Positions 49,947 to 57,447 of a DNA stretch of 64,000 nucleotides are shown here, one piece after another; the stretch's first letter is position 1; each line of letters begins with the position of its first letter. The notes under the pieces are model-generated. The model worked only from the letters and a program-made list of their open reading frames with translations, had not been told where the DNA came from and ran no database searches. The stretch lies in IMG/VR virus record IMGVR_UViG_3300010885_091183, positions 37,915 to 101,914 of that record; one strand, written 5' to 3'. The position numbers were made by a program, and so were the translations under genes. The DNA comes from a virus.

Positions 49947-50177
49947 TCAAATCTCCTTGAGTTGGCGAACAAAGGATTGGGGAAGGGTTTCAAGTCCTTC
50001 CTCAGATGGGATGAATTTGATTTCGTCTTTTGCGGGATCATATTCGACCCGCTCGATCTCGTTGGGCCAGTTTTCGCCCAACTCATCGGCAACAAGATCG
50101 CCATCGTCCTCAAGTCGCTCCCTGTAGGCAGCAACCAAAAGATCAATAACCTTGCTGGCATCAACTTTCATTTTCAT
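49947..50177 (-). CDS. Small acidic protein, unknown
   Basis: 76 residues: VDASKVIDLLVAAYRERLED, IERVEYDPAKDEIKF. GGAG lies 8 nt before ATG. Promoter 54 nt upstream with the conserved hairpin leader. Its first ~15 codons are duplicated in the chimeric pseudogene to the right. Confidence 0.65.
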   Translation of the reverse strand: MKMKVDASKVIDLLVAAYRERLEDDGDLVADELGENWPNEIERVEYDPAKDEIKFIPSEEGLETLPQSFVRQLKEI

Positions 50178-50230
50178 CTCAGTTGCTCCAAGGTGTCCTT
50201 GAAGGTAGCTCTCTAGTGGCTCCCTTCATA

Positions 50231-50263
50231 GTGATACGGAAGTTCCGTTTCAAAAATACAATT
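50231..50263 (-). promoter_or_regulatory. Repeated promoter element, copy 14
   Basis: TATCAC with intact CGGAAGTTCCG palindrome and the conserved leader hairpin. Confidence 0.7.
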
Positions 50264-50285
50264 AAATTCAGGAATATTTTGGAAT

Positions 50286-50520
50286 TTATTCCGGCTTGGG
50301 AATTCGGAAAACCCCTTTCGGCCCCACAGCATACTGGCCGGGGAAGAATTGCTGGAGCAGGCCATACAAGGCCTGCTTCTCAGTTCTAGGGATCAAGTTG
50401 GCCCCGTTCTTGTAACGGCGACCGGGAATTCCTCTCCACGCAGCAATGAAGGCATCCTTATCGCCACGGCGGAAAGGGGTAAAGATCAATAACCTTGTCA
50501 GCATCGACTTTCATTTTCAT
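50286..50520 (-). pseudogene. Chimeric remnant of two neighbouring cassettes
   Basis: The start (MKMKVDADKVID) copies the beginning of the gene at 49947-50177, including its leader. It then switches out of frame into sequence that, in the other frame, encodes FRRGDKDAFIAAWRGIPGRR to FRIPKPE, the C-terminal 65 residues of the DUF6011 protein at 50879-51433. In the starting frame it stops after 20 codons. A product of recombination between cassettes, probably nonfunctional. Confidence 0.8.
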
Positions 50521-50525
50521 CTCAG

Positions 50526-50801
50526 TTACTCCACAGAATTGATTGAAAAAGAATCCTTGTACTCAAGGTCAATCGGATCGACCGCTATGATCAATCCCGT
50601 GTTTACAACGGGAACAGGCCCATTACGATCCTCGCCAAGATCGTCAGCGTACATATACGCCTTGGTGCGGACCTCGATCTTACCGTTTTCTGTTTTATCC
50701 CAACGCAGCACCTCACAAGGGGTGCCAGCAGGTATGAAATCGCCCTCGTTCGTTACAACAGGACGGGTCAGCTTGCAGATCAACTTGTATTTCTTAGCCA
50801 T
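50526..50801 (-). CDS. Small beta-rich protein, unknown
   Basis: 91 residues: MAKKYKLICKLTRPVVTNEG, FIPAGTPCEVLRWDKTENG, VRTKAYMYADDLGED. Strand-rich, basic start. GGGAGG before ATG. Terminator immediately upstream closes the neighbouring cassette, and no repeated promoter lies right upstream. Not recognised. Confidence 0.65.
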   Translation of the reverse strand: MAKKYKLICKLTRPVVTNEGDFIPAGTPCEVLRWDKTENGKIEVRTKAYMYADDLGEDRNGPVPVVNTGLIIAVDPIDLEYKDSFSINSVE

Positions 50802-50840
50802 AATTGACCTCCCATGTTAAAAAAAATGTCCTGCACAAAT

Positions 50841-50869
50841 AAAAAAGCCCCCTAGTTGCCTAGGGGGCT
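50841..50869 (-). terminator. Hairpin terminator
   Basis: AGCCCCCTAG / CTAGGGGGCT perfect 10-bp stem with U-run on minus strand. Confidence 0.88.
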
Positions 50870-50878
50870 GAGTGAGGC

Positions 50879-51433
50879 TTAGGCCTCGACTTCTGGCTTG
50901 GGAATTCGGAAAACCCCCTTCGGCCCCACAGCATACTGGCCGGGGAAGAACTGCTGGAGCAGGCCATACAAGGCCTGCTTTTCAGACTTGGGGATCAAGT
51001 TGGCCCCGTTCTTGTAACGGCGACCGGGAATGCCCCTCCATGCCGCAATAAAGGCATCCTTATCGCCACGGCGGAAAGGGGTGTCCACCTTGAGGATATC
51101 GCCATCCTCAACGATGGAGATTTTGGCCTGCCTTTCGGCTTTGGTGAACCTCTCGGCCACCTTTTCTGCCAAAACGCTGAGTCCCAGCACCCGCAAGGCA
51201 TCGGCATGACCCCGCACCTCCTCAATCTTCCCCTCCTGCGCTGCAATTGCAGCAAGGAAGGTGATTTTGTTTGCAGCTTCCTGCTGCTCGGAAGTGATCC
51301 CGCCATTGGCCCCGCCCCTGCACTCAGGGCCGATACCCAAGCTGACGCTAATTGCGTCAACTAGGGGTCGCCCGCAAACGCAGCAATGCGTTGCGAGGAG
51401 TTGACATGCTGGGGCAGATGTGTAGTCAGACAT
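50879..51433 (-). CDS. DUF6011-type zinc-finger protein
   Basis: 184 residues. CCVCGRPLVDAISVSLGIGPECR is a DUF6011-like zinc-binding start (Cys pair, then GIGPEC). A helical middle follows, and a C-terminal domain (VDTPFRRGDKDAFIAAWRG, GVFRIP) seen also in DNA-helicase-like proteins as an accessory DNA-binding module. Probably nucleic-acid binding; substrate unknown. Promoter 37 nt upstream. Its C-terminus is copied in the chimeric remnant. Confidence 0.78.
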   Translation of the reverse strand: MSDYTSAPACQLLATHCCVCGRPLVDAISVSLGIGPECRGGANGGITSEQQEAANKITFLAAIAAQEGKIEEVRGHADALRVLGLSVLAEKVAERFTKAERQAKISIVEDGDILKVDTPFRRGDKDAFIAAWRGIPGRRYKNGANLIPKSEKQALYGLLQQFFPGQYAVGPKGVFRIPKPEVEA

Positions 51434-51469
51434 TGCAGTCTCCTTACTGGTTAAAACTGTCTCTCCAAA

Positions 51470-51503
51470 GTGATACTGGAAGTTTCGTTTGAAAAATACA
51501 ATT
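51470..51503 (-). promoter_or_regulatory. Repeated promoter element, copy 15
   Basis: TATCAC type with one extra nt; palindrome TGGAAGTTTCG; centre TTTGAAAAA variant. Confidence 0.6.
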
Positions 51504-51555
51504 AAATTCAGTAATTTATTGTAATTTTTAAGTCCTTACAATAAAAGGACTTGCA

Positions 51556-51954
51556 TCAAATTACTGCCCGTCGAAACCAATGTGGAGCTATTGATAACAA
51601 CTCCAAGGTGGTTTCTTTACAGTAAGCGGTATGGGAATGGGAAGTGTAAAACTTCAATGCCTTACCCAAAGAAGTGGAAAAGCTTGGACGAGGCTTTCCA
51701 GCCTTAGCCATCTTAACCAGCTTCGCCTTCTTTTTTTCCGCCTCGTTGCGGAACCATCCCTCTGGGGCAACCCGCAAAACTTCTTTCTTGAATTCACCAT
51801 CATAGCTGGTGCTGCCATTGGTGATGTATTTCCTCAATGCCTTTCCTAGGGCGGAATCCTTGCTGTTGGGACGAGGCTTGCCAGCCTTGGCCAAAGCCAA
51901 AATTTGAGACTTACGAGCAACAGCTAACTTTCGATTGGAAATTTGCAGGTTCAT
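51556..51954 (-). CDS. Two-repeat basic protein
   Basis: 132 residues made of two ~55-residue repeats: ALAKAGKPRPNSKDSALGKA ... VAPEGWF and KMAKAGKPRPSFSTSLGKA ... IAPHWF. Basic and presumably nucleic-acid binding. AAGGAG before ATG. Ends 10 nt from the zinc-finger gene upstream on the same strand. No family recognised. Confidence 0.7.
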   Translation of the reverse strand: MNLQISNRKLAVARKSQILALAKAGKPRPNSKDSALGKALRKYITNGSTSYDGEFKKEVLRVAPEGWFRNEAEKKKAKLVKMAKAGKPRPSFSTSLGKALKFYTSHSHTAYCKETTLELLSIAPHWFRRAVI

Positions 51955-51964
51955 TGAATACTCC

Positions 51965-52279
51965 TTAGTTGTGGGTTCCGGTACAACGGATGCCATGCCG
52001 ATCACACTCTAAACTACGAGCGCAGGAGCAGTTACGCAACTTCGCCCGCTCGCAACAAACGCTGCCCCTCGCAATCAATTCCTTGCGGGAGCAACTTGCG
52101 CTCAGGCAAGTGCCAGTTTCAAAACGCTTGCGACGAAACCTCGCAAGGTCTGCATCAATCTCACAACCACAAACATTACATTTGTGGTACTGTTGAATGT
52201 TCTTGTAACAATTGCTACAAACAGACAACTCGCCAGCGGCCTTTTCGGCGGGAGCCTTTACGCACCATTGACATTTCAT
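51965..52279 (-). CDS. Multi-cysteine zinc-binding protein
   Basis: 104 residues with about 15 Cys: CQWCVKAP, SVCSNCYKN, CNVCGCE, CCERAKLRNCSCARS. Likely two or three zinc sites, basic throughout. GGAGG before ATG; promoter 34 nt upstream. Not recognised; perhaps nucleic-acid or transcription-factor binding. Confidence 0.7.
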   Translation of the reverse strand: MKCQWCVKAPAEKAAGELSVCSNCYKNIQQYHKCNVCGCEIDADLARFRRKRFETGTCLSASCSRKELIARGSVCCERAKLRNCSCARSLECDRHGIRCTGTHN

Positions 52280-52312
52280 GGAAACTTCCTCCAAAGTAAT
52301 GGAACCTATAGT

Positions 52313-52344
52313 GCTACAGGAAGTTTTGTTTGAAAAATACAATT
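52313..52344 (-). promoter_or_regulatory. Repeated promoter element, copy 16
   Basis: TGTAGC type, palindrome AGGAAGTTTTG; serves the zinc-binding gene and probably the two-repeat gene. Confidence 0.6.
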
Positions 52345-52351
52345 AAATTCC

Positions 52352-52388
52352 AAAAAAAAACCAACGAGAGTCATAACTCCCGCTGGTT
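52352..52388 (-). terminator. Hairpin terminator, imperfect stem
   Basis: AACCA...TGGTT stem with two mismatches and a U-run on minus strand. Confidence 0.65.
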
Positions 52389-52412
52389 TAAGGATTTAAG
52401 AATTTATAAATG

Positions 52413-53078
52413 CTAGTTTAATTGTTTTGCGGCAAGGACAACAAAGTTCTCATCCAAGGGTGGAAGGGTTAGCCCGCTCTTGGAAGAACCTTGCCGTGCA
52501 GCATTCCCATGAAATTGTTGAAACCCTTCAAACACAAATGGAACATTCTGCTTCATGATGTGCTGACTATAAGCCTGAGCAACCTTGTTCAATGCCATAT
52601 TGCTGCTGCCAATTACATCCTTTTCACCGCTTGGATAGGCAAGCTTGACGGATTGCCCATCACTCAGCAAAACTCCATCTTGGTTAAATTCACGGCACAG
52701 TTGAAGCATAAGCGTTTCAAAATCTTCAATTTCCACTTCTGGGGGTTTCGCCACAAAGTAAGACCGCTCAATTACATCGACTTTCATCTCTTCAGGACAT
52801 TGAGGGTATGGAATATTGCTGTCCTTACACTCACGCCAATGCCCAATCAACTGATGTACTCCCATCTTCATGCTGTTCAACTTTCCACGAAGAACCCTGT
52901 TGGCAGCGATGTTCTGATCTCTGTTTCTAACTGTACCGTCAGAATTCTTCTTGCGGTATGCTGTAATGATGCACCAAGGGGAATTCTGAAGGGACATCAT
53001 GCGGGTTAAACTGGATTCACATATTTTAATATCACTTACTTCTGAAAAATCACTTAGCCATTCACTAAAATTTCTCAT
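52413..53078 (-). CDS. Tagged protein with DUF3293-like core
   Basis: 221 residues. Tag-like start MRNFSEWLSDFSEVSD with AGGAG upstream. The core SPWCIITAYRKKN, DQNIAANRVLRGKLNSM, VHQLIGHWRECKD and VIERSYFVAKPP resembles small phage proteins of the DUF3293 kind, in which short Asn/Leu repeats precede a Glu-Ser pair. Unknown function. It is the only tagged protein within the accessory block and has no repeated promoter of its own. Confidence 0.6.
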   Translation of the reverse strand: MRNFSEWLSDFSEVSDIKICESSLTRMMSLQNSPWCIITAYRKKNSDGTVRNRDQNIAANRVLRGKLNSMKMGVHQLIGHWRECKDSNIPYPQCPEEMKVDVIERSYFVAKPPEVEIEDFETLMLQLCREFNQDGVLLSDGQSVKLAYPSGEKDVIGSSNMALNKVAQAYSQHIMKQNVPFVFEGFQQFHGNAARQGSSKSGLTLPPLDENFVVLAAKQLN

Positions 53079-53191
53079 GGACATACTCCTAATTTCGTTA
53101 TTGCAATTATCTACAATCTAACACGAAATAATTTAGAGTATCTCGAAAACTTTCAGAAGTTTTAGACAAATTGTACCTACAGGATAAAAAA

Positions 53192-53220
53192 TTGTTGAAG
53201 GCTGTACTTGCTGGTATAGT
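53192..53220 (+). promoter_or_regulatory. Sigma-70-like promoter
   Basis: TTGTTG, 17-nt spacer, TATAGT, upstream of the plus-strand gene; the AATTGTACCTACAGG motif of the accessory block lies about 10 nt further upstream in the same orientation. Confidence 0.75.
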
Positions 53221-53271
53221 ACAGTTTATAAGGTTTAAAAATTTTAGCGAAACCAAAGAGGATGTTGCAAT

Positions 53272-53604
53272 ATGAGTGAAACAACAAACATCGAGCAAAG
53301 AGCGTTTCTGGCGGCTCAAAAAACCATTCAGTCCAAACAAGAGTTACCGTTGTCGCTGATTGACGCTAAGTTTCGTATTGTCCAAGAAGCAACATTCATG
53401 GATGAGGATGGTCAACCGGCTCAATGCACGACAAGTAAGTTTGGCAATCTTGAACAAATCAAGGCAGAACTGGAGCGAACTGATGCCAAGACCTATGTGT
53501 ATAAACTTTACGGATTGCAGGAATTTGGCATGGATTTGCACCCTACTGGCAACAACTTTTTCCATCTGAGGTACTGTGTGCGGGCAAAGCAGGAGGATCG
53601 TTGA
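53272..53604 (+). CDS. Plus-strand accessory protein, unknown
   Basis: 110 residues: TNIEQRAFLAAQKTIQSKQE, IVQEATFMDEDGQPAQCTTS, YVYKLYGLQEFGMDLHPTGN. Small alpha/beta protein, GAGGA before ATG. One of two plus-strand genes in the accessory block, with the clearest sigma-70 promoter of the window. Not recognised. Confidence 0.7.
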   Translation: MSETTNIEQRAFLAAQKTIQSKQELPLSLIDAKFRIVQEATFMDEDGQPAQCTTSKFGNLEQIKAELERTDAKTYVYKLYGLQEFGMDLHPTGNNFFHLRYCVRAKQEDR

Positions 53605-53656
53605 AAGTACAGCATGTATCTATGGATCAATATTATTGAAAGGAGCTAAAATTGCC

Positions 53657-53685
53657 AAAAAAAAAGAGGGGGCCGAAGCCCCCTC
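53657..53685 (-). terminator. Hairpin terminator
   Basis: AGGGGGC-CGAA-GCCCCCT tetraloop hairpin, near copy of the one at 32124-32152. Confidence 0.85.
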
Positions 53686-53688
53686 CTG

Positions 53689-54096
53689 CTATTTGATGAT
53701 ATTGATTGCTTTCAACCACGGGTGAATGCGCCTTAGTTCTGCCTCGTGGATCTCCAAGGCAAAACCTTTGCATACCCAAACGGGGTCGCCTTGGGTGGTG
53801 TAGCTTTTTTCAGGCTTTAGGTAATCGTCCATCATTGGACTTTCCTCATTGTATGTATAAGGGTGCAAGACAACCTTGCCGTCACCACCGCCGATCTGAG
53901 CAATCATCCAATCATCGGCAGGCAACCCCTCGTTGTTGCCAAGATCAATATATTCCAAATCATCAAGACGCTGGGTCAGGAGCAACTCGGCCTCCTCCTG
54001 TCCCAGTTTTCGATAATCATCTAGCACTTTCTTCCGATCCTTGGCTTCTTTAAGGCCAAGAATCGGAGCGCATGTATAAGCCAATCCCTTGATCAT
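53689..54096 (-). CDS. Acidic accessory protein, unknown
   Basis: 135 residues: MIKGLAYTCAPILGLKEAKD, DYRKLGQEEAELLLTQRLDD, ADDWMIAQIGGGDGKVVLH. Acidic, mainly helical start then strands. GAGGAA before ATG; terminator after the stop. Not recognised. Confidence 0.65.
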   Translation of the reverse strand: MIKGLAYTCAPILGLKEAKDRKKVLDDYRKLGQEEAELLLTQRLDDLEYIDLGNNEGLPADDWMIAQIGGGDGKVVLHPYTYNEESPMMDDYLKPEKSYTTQGDPVWVCKGFALEIHEAELRRIHPWLKAINIIK

Positions 54097-54144
54097 TGCG
54101 AATTCCTCTTTTTAACTTTTTGAAATCCCAAGAAGTGGATTGAG

Positions 54145-54387
54145 TCACTTGAAAGTGACTTTAGCTAGGCCAAAATTGGCCCAACCACAACAATCGACCC
54201 CACAGGAGTATTCCTCCCACTCCCCGTATTTTACATATAACTCCCCATCCACCATCACATGTTCCCCAACCTGTAGGCCATCCCATGCCCCATCTTCATC
54301 GGCCCAGAATGAGCGGTTGGCATCCCAACCCTCTCCAGCCGAAGCTCCGGCCATAACTTCCACCACTACGGCGGCGTAATCTTTCAT
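54145..54387 (-). CDS. Small acidic protein, unknown
   Basis: 80 residues: MKDYAAVVVEVMAGASAGEG, GLQVGEHVMVDGELYVKYGE. Strand-rich with paired Cys (CGVDCCGW). Start chosen 8 nt after AGGAG. Not recognised. Confidence 0.6.
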   Translation of the reverse strand: MKDYAAVVVEVMAGASAGEGWDANRSFWADEDGAWDGLQVGEHVMVDGELYVKYGEWEEYSCGVDCCGWANFGLAKVTFK

Positions 54388-54412
54388 GTTCATAACTCCT
54401 TTTTATTGAACC

Positions 54413-54586
54413 TTAGTTTGAAACAACATGCCAAACATGAATCAAAACCAAACCACCATGATGATTGCCGGGACTGAATAGTCCGAATGATCCATTTGAG
54501 AAAAACCCGGCCTTGATTACCCTTTGGCCCCGTTTTGCTGAATTACGGGCAGATGCTCGTGTTAAATGACTGCTGATAATTTTCAT
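54413..54586 (-). CDS. Small basic protein (57 aa), unknown
   Basis: 57 residues: MKIISSHLTRASARNSAKRG, then GFFSNGSFGLFSPGNHHGG. Basic start, Gly/Phe-rich end; may bind nucleic acid. AAGGAAAAG before ATG. Confidence 0.5.
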   Translation of the reverse strand: MKIISSHLTRASARNSAKRGQRVIKAGFFSNGSFGLFSPGNHHGGLVLIHVWHVVSN

Positions 54587-54636
54587 TGATCTTTTCCTTT
54601 TCCTTTTCGTTGGTTGAACCTTATTCGTCAAGGCTC

Positions 54637-54819
54637 CTAATTCGCTCGAAAACTAAAATCTTTGTAAACCCAGCCATCTTCTGGCTCTTGTTCCCATTCG
54701 ATTCTCTTATCAGTATGGGAAGTGCAGCCATCCCATTCTGCTTCCTTGCCTTCAAAAACTCCTTCTATGGTTACTACCATAGCATCATCACAGGTGTAAT
54801 AATCTTTTGAAACCAGCAT
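54637..54819 (-). CDS. Small acidic protein (60 aa), unknown
   Basis: 60 residues: MLVSKDYYTCDDAMVVTIEG, KEAEWDGCTSHTDKRIEWEQ. AGGAG lies before the ATG two codons after a GTG. Promoter 45 nt upstream. Not recognised. Confidence 0.6.
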   Translation of the reverse strand: MLVSKDYYTCDDAMVVTIEGVFEGKEAEWDGCTSHTDKRIEWEQEPEDGWVYKDFSFRAN

Positions 54820-54863
54820 GGGCACTCCTATTGTTTAAACCTTAGTAAATTGCTTCTGACAAA

Positions 54864-54896
54864 GTGATACGTAAGTTCCGTTCCAAAAATACAATT
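54864..54896 (-). promoter_or_regulatory. Repeated promoter element, copy 17
   Basis: TATCAC type; palindrome CGTAAGTTCCG (one arm changed). Confidence 0.65.
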
Positions 54897-54954
54897 AAAT
54901 TCAGGAATTTTTTTGACATTTATCCTGTAGGTACAATTCCCCTAAAGAATGCAA

Positions 54955-54998
54955 ATAAAAAAAGACTGACAGAGGAGTTTATTCCTCTGTCAGTCTTT
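54955..54998 (-). terminator. Hairpin terminator
   Basis: AAAGACTGACAGAGGA / TCCTCTGTCAGTCTTT, same hairpin as at 32719-32760 though the attached genes differ. Confidence 0.88.
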
Positions 54999-55014
54999 GT
55001 GAATAGCGATAAAC

Positions 55015-55431
55015 TCAGACTCCTTCATCCTCTTTCATCCATTTTTGGTAGCATTGTTCCGCCAATCCTTTTATTTCTTCTTCATGACCCCGGAACATTG
55101 GTGGAATAATTTCCTGCCAATCTATTTGATCAGCATCCCAAGTCACGCTAGCGATTCCTTTTTCGATTTTTTCGAGTCTAAAAGAACCTGCTGCGGTTTC
55201 GGCCATCGTGAAAAATTCCGCATTGGTGGTTTTTTCCGTTAAGCCGTAAGAAACCAAGCTGCCGTCCTCGTCGGCAGCATCGATGGCATGCCCAAGGGTG
55301 GCATTTTCCACGCCATCCCCGTCAACCTCGTTTCCGAAAATCATCAAACCGGGGATGTTTTCGTCCATCCGTGGCCGAATGACAGCCTTGATATACTCGA
55401 TTGCATTTTTTCCGGTCAAAGTGATGGTCAT
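55015..55431 (-). CDS. Acidic accessory protein, unknown
   Basis: 138 residues: KNAIEYIKAVIRPRMDENIP, FFTMAETAAGSFRLEKIEKG, WDADQIDWQEIIPPMFRGHE. Acidic alpha/beta. AAAAGGA before ATG; promoter 35 nt upstream and terminator downstream make a full cassette. Not recognised. Confidence 0.65.
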   Translation of the reverse strand: MTITLTGKNAIEYIKAVIRPRMDENIPGLMIFGNEVDGDGVENATLGHAIDAADEDGSLVSYGLTEKTTNAEFFTMAETAAGSFRLEKIEKGIASVTWDADQIDWQEIIPPMFRGHEEEIKGLAEQCYQKWMKEDEGV

Positions 55432-55465
55432 GATCTTTTCCTTTTCTTTATTTGAACCTTACAAA

Positions 55466-55498
55466 GTGATACGGAAGTTCCGTTTCAAAAATACAATT
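55466..55498 (-). promoter_or_regulatory. Repeated promoter element, copy 18
   Basis: TATCAC, intact CGGAAGTTCCG palindrome. Confidence 0.7.
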
Positions 55499-55511
55499 AA
55501 ATTCAGGAATT

Positions 55512-55781
55512 TTAGAACATATCTTTAATTTCATCCCAGTTGTACCATGTTCCACATATGTGCAATTCTTTTTCCATTTCATTAACATGGTCAAGAATGC
55601 CCTTGGCGACCTCATCAAACGATGAAGTTGCTGCTTTCAAAATAGCAAAATCATCATCTATAGCATTTTCTACTGAGATATAAGCTGTTCCATAATCGTC
55701 ATAAATCTTTATAAAAGAACCTTCTTCTTTAGTCTTATTGTCTGTTACAGTTACAGATTCGATAAATGCTCGATTGCTCAT
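55512..55781 (-). CDS. Small acidic protein, unknown
   Basis: 89 residues: MSNRAFIESVTVTDNKTKEE, FIKIYDDYGTAYISVENAID, VNEMEKELHICGTWYNWDEI. GAAGGAG before ATG; promoter 33 nt upstream. Not recognised. Confidence 0.65.
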   Translation of the reverse strand: MSNRAFIESVTVTDNKTKEEGSFIKIYDDYGTAYISVENAIDDDFAILKAATSSFDEVAKGILDHVNEMEKELHICGTWYNWDEIKDMF

Positions 55782-55813
55782 TACAAACTCCTTCGTTATT
55801 TGACCCTTACAAA

Positions 55814-55846
55814 GTGATACGGAAGTTCCGTCTGAAAAATACAATT
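55814..55846 (-). promoter_or_regulatory. Repeated promoter element, copy 19
   Basis: TATCAC, intact CGGAAGTTCCG palindrome, centre TCTGAAAAA. Confidence 0.7.
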
Positions 55847-55868
55847 AAATTCAGGAATTTTTTTGGAA

Positions 55869-56171
55869 TCAGGCGTAGTTGCCCTGCTCTACAATATCGC
55901 CCCAACACCCTACTCTAAAACTTCCATTTACCCACATGACCGTACAATCGTAAGTGTCGCCCATGTTCACATAAGTGATGGCGGGACTTTTGCGGCCTTT
56001 CCCAGCATCGATGAATTCGACTCCATGACCATTCAGAACAACATCAATCTGCTCCATTGTTTTGTAACACCCCGACCGGCCCCTATTATGGAAATTTTCC
56101 ATTATCTTTCGCACAATTTTCGCCTTCAGGGGGCCAAAACTTTCTGACAGTTTTTTGAAAGAAGGGATCAT
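55869..56171 (-). CDS. Accessory protein, unknown
   Basis: 100 residues: MIPSFKKLSESFGPLKAKIV, QIDVVLNGHGVEFIDAGKGR, DCTVMWVNGSFRVGCWGDI. Basic N-terminus, strand-rich end. AAAGGAG before ATG; promoter 41 nt upstream. Confidence 0.65.
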   Translation of the reverse strand: MIPSFKKLSESFGPLKAKIVRKIMENFHNRGRSGCYKTMEQIDVVLNGHGVEFIDAGKGRKSPAITYVNMGDTYDCTVMWVNGSFRVGCWGDIVEQGNYA

Positions 56172-56211
56172 TGCAAACTCCTTTAAATTCTTTAAATTGA
56201 AACCTGACAAA

Positions 56212-56244
56212 GTGATACGGAAGTTCCGTTTCAAAAATACAATT
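56212..56244 (-). promoter_or_regulatory. Repeated promoter element, copy 20
   Basis: TATCAC, intact CGGAAGTTCCG palindrome. Confidence 0.7.
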
Positions 56245-56301
56245 AAATTCAGGAGTTTTTTGACATTTATCCTGTAGGTACAATTCCCCTAAATCCCAAC
56301 A

Positions 56302-56344
56302 GAAAAAATCGGCTAGAAGCCTATGACTGAAGCTTCTAGCCGAT
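56302..56344 (-). terminator. Hairpin terminator
   Basis: 13-bp stem ATCGGCTAGAAGC / GCTTCTAGCCGAT with U-run on minus strand; ends the RuvB-like gene. Confidence 0.85.
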
Positions 56345-56348
56345 ATCA

Positions 56349-57425
56349 CTATGCAGCAATTGCTGTATCAATCCCACGGAGCGAGAGTTGTTCTCGCCCA
56401 GCATCAGTCAGCACATAACCCCTACGGCTAACTCCAACTAATGCTGGTTGGTCATCAGTCTCGGTCATCAGCCAAGGCATGATAAACTTCTCAACCTCAT
56501 CTATTTTTCTACCTACAACAGTCGTCATTCGACTCTGGGCCACGGGGCCGGTAGCAAGGGACTTCAGAACCTTAAAGTGGACTTCTGACATCCCAAACTT
56601 GTCAATACCCTCGTCCTCAGCCACCTGCTGTGCAATCTCGCTCCAATCAATAGACTTGTCCATCTCACGCACAAGCTTCATGTAGCGGGCAAACTCAAGT
56701 GCCTTGCGTGGAACTCTTGAGTTGTAGTGCGCCACAATACCGCACACCTCAGATGTCAAATCTGGGTGAGCCTTGTGAACGATCTTGGACAATTCATCCT
56801 TTGTAAGATATTTCAACTGCACAGGGCTGAATCTAGTTCTGAAGGCATCGAACAACTTTCCCTCATCTGTAGTGGCGATCATCCATGTTGCTGCATAGCA
56901 ATCAAGGACTTTACCACTCTCAGTTGCTAGAATTGCATCGTTGTACTCGGTTGCTTTGAGCAGACCTTGCACCACGCTGTCCACAAGAGCATGGACTTCA
57001 TCAATAAAAATCACTATTGGAGGTAGCTTATAGTGATTTGTCTTGCCTTCCACTAGGGGAATGCCAGCATCCTTCAGGACAACTTTGATCTGATCGAACA
57101 GATCATCGGCTGTTTTGAGTGATTTTGGACTTACCTCAAGGAAAGGCAACTGCACAGTTTCGGCATACAGGCGGGCAAGGGTAGTCTTGCCTGCGCTTGC
57201 GGGGCCATATATGGCGAAACTCAAGTCTCGCATCATATGGTTAGGATGACCCAAGGCCTTGTATGCTGCTACCTGTAGTTTCTTCACAGCACGATCATTC
57301 CCGACGAACCGGGAAAATGGTGCTGTTGGATTGTTTCGGTCAATCTTGGCCCTTTTCTCAAGGTCTGTAGGCTCAGGACGGGACTTAGAATCCTTGGAAC
57401 CAAAGAATACAAAGTGGCTTTGCAT
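56349..57425 (-). CDS. ruvB: RuvB-like AAA+ ATPase
   Basis: 358 residues, near the size of cellular RuvB. FVGNDRAVKKLQVAAYKA, Walker A YGPASAGKTTLAR (residues 73-85), Walker B IVIFIDEVHAL, arginine-finger-like FRTRFSPVQL, and a RuvB-type winged-helix end (MSEVHFKVLKSLATGPVAQS, VGVSRRGYVLTDAG). RuvB drives Holliday-junction branch migration with RuvA; no ruvA is seen here. It may remodel phage recombination intermediates or load other factors. GGGGG before ATG; promoter copy 21 is 23 nt upstream. Confidence 0.9.
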   Translation of the reverse strand: MQSHFVFFGSKDSKSRPEPTDLEKRAKIDRNNPTAPFSRFVGNDRAVKKLQVAAYKALGHPNHMMRDLSFAIYGPASAGKTTLARLYAETVQLPFLEVSPKSLKTADDLFDQIKVVLKDAGIPLVEGKTNHYKLPPIVIFIDEVHALVDSVVQGLLKATEYNDAILATESGKVLDCYAATWMIATTDEGKLFDAFRTRFSPVQLKYLTKDELSKIVHKAHPDLTSEVCGIVAHYNSRVPRKALEFARYMKLVREMDKSIDWSEIAQQVAEDEGIDKFGMSEVHFKVLKSLATGPVAQSRMTTVVGRKIDEVEKFIMPWLMTETDDQPALVGVSRRGYVLTDAGREQLSLRGIDTAIAA

Positions 57426-57447
57426 TAGAGAATCCCCCTTTCATAAG

